Both the position numbers and the translations under genes were made by a program. A stretch of DNA of 14,511 nt from Gammaproteobacteria bacterium. Lineage in GTDB: Bacteria; Pseudomonadota; Gammaproteobacteria; Pseudomonadales; DSM-25080. This document shows positions 13,601 through 14,511 of this stretch, in pieces; position 1 is the stretch's first letter, and every line of letters starts with the position of its first letter. The notes under the pieces were generated by a model, which was given only the letters and a program-made list of their open reading frames with translations, ran no database searches and was not told the origin of the DNA. The DNA lies in NCBI GenBank assembly GCA_013372965.1, contig JABXIR010000125.1, forward strand, positions 1 through 14,511. Reading direction: 5' to 3'.

Positions 13601-14332
13601 CTTTATAAGGACGCTCTGGCAATGCTCGACACCATGATAGAACAATCTTGGCTAACGCCCAAAGGGGCAATTGGTATCTTTCCGGCTCATCAACGAGGCG
13701 ATCAAGTCGTCTTCCTCGATCCAGACACCGGCAACGAGCTTTTGCGTGAGCCATGCATCCGCCAGCAGAAACAGCTCAACGGCAAGCCATCACTATCGCT
13801 CAGTGACTTTGTCGATACCGAAAACGACTTCGTGGGCGCCTTCGCAGTGACGGCAGGAGAACTCCCGCCTGAGGTCTTTGCACGATTCAAAGAAACCCAC
13901 GATGACTACAGTGAAATCATGGCAAAGGCGCTAGCAGATCGATTTGCAGAAGCATTTGCCGAGTGGGCTCATCATAAACTACGCACCGAATGGTGGGGTT
14001 ACGCGGCAAATGAAGCGCTCTCAAATCAAGAGCTCATTGCTGAGAAATACCTCGGCATTCGACCCGCGCCGGGCTATCCAAGCTGTCCAGATCACCGTGG
14101 TAAAGTTTCTATTTGGAAACTCCTAGACGTAGACAGCCGCGTCGGTATGGCATTAACAGAGTCGCTTGCAATGACGCCTGTCTCGTCGGTCGCTGGTTGG
14201 TATTTCGCCCACCCTGACGCACATTATTTTACGACAGGAAAAATTGACGAGACCCAGATCGAGCTTCTGGCTAAGGCTCGATCTGAAAAAGTTGAGGTTA
14301 CCCGCAAGTGGCTCGCACCCATACTTGATTGA
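10682..14332 (+). CDS. metH: Cobalamin-dependent methionine synthase (MetH)
   Basis: MetH transfers the methyl group of 5-methyl-THF through cobalamin to homocysteine. The 1216-residue protein (E. coli 1227) is complete. The homocysteine domain (about 1-350) has zinc ligands C247 in GLNCALGA and C310, C311 in GGCCGTT, numbered exactly as in E. coli. The pterin domain (about 355-620) opens with NVGERTNVTGS. The cobalamin cap and Rossmann domain (about 650-890) has GDVHDIGKN with cobalt-ligand H760. The C-terminal activation domain (about 895-1216) carries the SAM-binding RPAPGYPSCPDH from R1127. The start at 10682 overlaps the metF stop as ATGA; a second ATG follows at 10685. The frame stays open 21 codons further upstream inside metF, but that extension is unconserved. 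No strong SD is seen, consistent with coupling. It requires cobalamin, made or imported, and flavodoxin-type reactivation. Confidence 0.98.
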   Translation: MMKHETSQLEQLISQRIVYLDGAMGTMIQRHELSESDYRGERYSEWHTDLKGNNDLLTLTQPDIIKEIHTAYLSSGSDIICTNTFNSNQPSLADYDMESLVYELNFASAQLAKSCTEAHFELTGKQAFVAGVLGPTNRTASLSPDVNDPGARGITFDQLVDTYRTATGALLDGGADAILIETIFDTLNAKAAIYAVESEAEARGVSIDIMISGTITDASGRTLSGQTVEAFWTSLKHSRPISFGLNCALGAEELRPHLQALSLIASCAVSAHPNAGLPNQFGEYDQTATEMADLIADFAREGWLNVIGGCCGTTPEHIELIVGATNQLAPRSIPKRAARMELSGLEPLNIDQNSLFINVGERTNVTGSAVFRKLIEADDYDAALQVARQQVENGAQIIDVNMDEGMLDSQAAMVRFLNLAMAEPDISRVPVMIDSSKWNIIEAGLKCLQGRSIVNSISLKEGEASFIDQATSALRYGAAVVVMAFDEHGQAETLEQKVSICQRAYEILVNQVGFDPQDIIFDPNIFAVATGIESHRRYAIDFIDACREIKQCCPGAKISGGLSNVSFSFRGNNPVREAMHSVFLYHAIKAGLDMGIVNAGQLEIYDELDPELRELVEDVMLDRRDDATDRLVDAAPKWAGKGAGPAKESQHAWRELTVQERLSHALVKGLDEFIVEDTEQARLQAEKPLHVIEGPLMAGMNRVGDLFGEGKMFLPQVVKSARVMKKAVAHLIPFIEASQADGESHSAGTIVLATVKGDVHDIGKNIVGVVLQCNGFKVIDLGVMVSCNDILQAADEHKADIIGLSGLITPSLDEMVHVASEMERRGDSRPLLIGGATTSPAHTAVKIAPKYSGPVVYVKDASRAVGVAQQLLGSDCQTFIEKTQADQANKRKLHAGKSRTSLDSYTLAFERRLKYNRENKPSKPNTIGVFTVTPSLSELLDYFDWMPFFNAWQFNGRFPDLLNDPRKGQEATKLYKDALAMLDTMIEQSWLTPKGAIGIFPAHQRGDQVVFLDPDTGNELLREPCIRQQKQLNGKPSLSLSDFVDTENDFVGAFAVTAGELPPEVFARFKETHDDYSEIMAKALADRFAEAFAEWAHHKLRTEWWGYAANEALSNQELIAEKYLGIRPAPGYPSCPDHRGKVSIWKLLDVDSRVGMALTESLAMTPVSSVAGWYFAHPDAHYFTTGKIDETQIELLAKARSEKVEVTRKWLAPILD

Positions 14333-14357
14333 GCCGATCAAACCTCCAGCAAGAGCG

Positions 14358-14385
14358 TTGACACATCAATAATGCCTAATGCAAG
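14358..14385 (+). promoter_or_regulatory. Candidate promoter of the downstream exported-protein gene
   Basis: A perfect -35 hexamer TTGACA lies at 14358-14363, 26 bp after the metH stop. At 16 bp spacing the -10 would be TGCAAG (14380-14385), only three of six. No better -10 fits, so the promoter is weak, activator-dependent or misread. Confidence 0.35.
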
Positions 14386-14387
14386 AT

Positions 14388-14420
14388 GATCCTTCAATTT
14401 CATAATGAGATAGAAGGATC
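14388..14420 (+). promoter_or_regulatory. Hairpin that would occlude the ribosome binding site of the downstream gene
   Basis: GATCCTTC (14388-14395) and GAAGGATC (14413-14420) are perfect 8-bp complements. Inside them TTTC (14398-14401) can pair with GAGA (14407-14410), one G-T pair included, around a five-base loop. The right arm contains the GAAGGA Shine-Dalgarno of the GTG at 14425, so in mRNA the stem would hide it. No T-tract follows, which argues against a terminator for metH. Confidence 0.5.
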
Positions 14421-14424
14421 TTCC

Positions 14425-14511
14425 GTGCGTCAACTGTTAGCCCCGATTACTATTGCTCTGTTACTCGTCTGTTCAGTCTCGAAAGCCGAGCTCCAAGATG
14501 GGCAACCCTTC
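14425..14511 (+). CDS. Exported protein of unknown function, N-terminus only
   Basis: From GTG at 14425 the frame is open for 29 codons to the window edge. It encodes a typical signal peptide: R2, a hydrophobic core LLAPITIALLLVCSV, and a probable signal peptidase I site after SKA (residue 21), so the mature protein would start ELQDGQPF. AGAAGGA eight or so bases upstream supports GTG as the start; the upstream ATG at about 14405 runs straight into a stop. C16 is preceded by LLV rather than a standard lipobox, so a lipoprotein is less likely. The family cannot be told from this much sequence. It has its own possible promoter after metH and is probably a separate transcription unit. Confidence 0.75.
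   Translation, partial: MRQLLAPITIALLLVCSVSKAELQDGQPF

Noticed and set aside
14388..14420. Terminator for metH-metF
   Set aside because: The hairpin lacks a following T-tract and its right arm contains the next gene's SD.
14425..14511. Lipoprotein signal in the last gene
   Set aside because: The residue before C16 is Val rather than Gly, Ala or Ser, and a good signal peptidase I site follows at residue 21.
1..14511. CRISPR array, tRNA, rRNA, insertion sequence or phage genes
   Set aside because: No repeat-spacer pattern, cloverleaf, rRNA sequence, transposase or integrase was recognised in the window.

Overview
The window is a roughly 50% GC stretch of a proteobacterial chromosome. It most likely comes from a gammaproteobacterium, possibly a marine or otherwise free-living one. 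The main reasons are the gene order miaB-phoH-ybeY-corC-lnt beside a divergent DUF1820 gene, an arrangement I recall from Pseudomonas and relatives, and the E. coli-like MetF and MetH. I cannot name the genus.

Layout. Positions 1-159 (minus) hold the 5' part of a DUF1820 gene. A 314-bp divergent intergenic region (160-473) follows, with several small palindromes and repeats. From 474 to 5685 five plus-strand genes run with every junction overlapping: miaB (tRNA ms2i6A methylthiotransferase), a phoH-like ATPase (ybeZ type), ybeY (rRNA-processing endonuclease), corC/ybeX (CBS-domain protein) and lnt (apolipoprotein N-acyltransferase). This is one tightly coupled housekeeping operon for translation quality and envelope biogenesis.

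From 5819 to 9539 lies a two-gene accessory unit: a large TonB-dependent outer-membrane receptor, then a secreted beta-propeller-like protein with one Asp-box and an unusual Cys-Asp-Cys-Cys-Gln-Thr motif. A strong Rho-independent terminator lies between them, ending 14 nt before the second start codon. The receptor promoter appears to carry a palindrome between -35 and -10. I infer that the two proteins act on the same unknown ligand, possibly a metal or metal complex. This is the least understood part of the window.

Positions 9540-9758 have no gene but contain a two-tier inverted repeat and a group of ATCAA/TTGAT pentamers ahead of metF. Then metF (9759-10685) and metH (10682-14332) overlap by 4 bp and together make methyl-tetrahydrofolate and pass its methyl group to homocysteine, yielding methionine. 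After metH a new gene begins at 14425 (GTG). It encodes a probable exported protein whose Shine-Dalgarno lies in the right arm of a perfect 8-bp inverted repeat; it is cut by the window end.

No tRNA, rRNA, CRISPR array, insertion sequence or integrase was seen. All positions and motifs were read by eye; family assignments rest on remembered motifs, not on searches.
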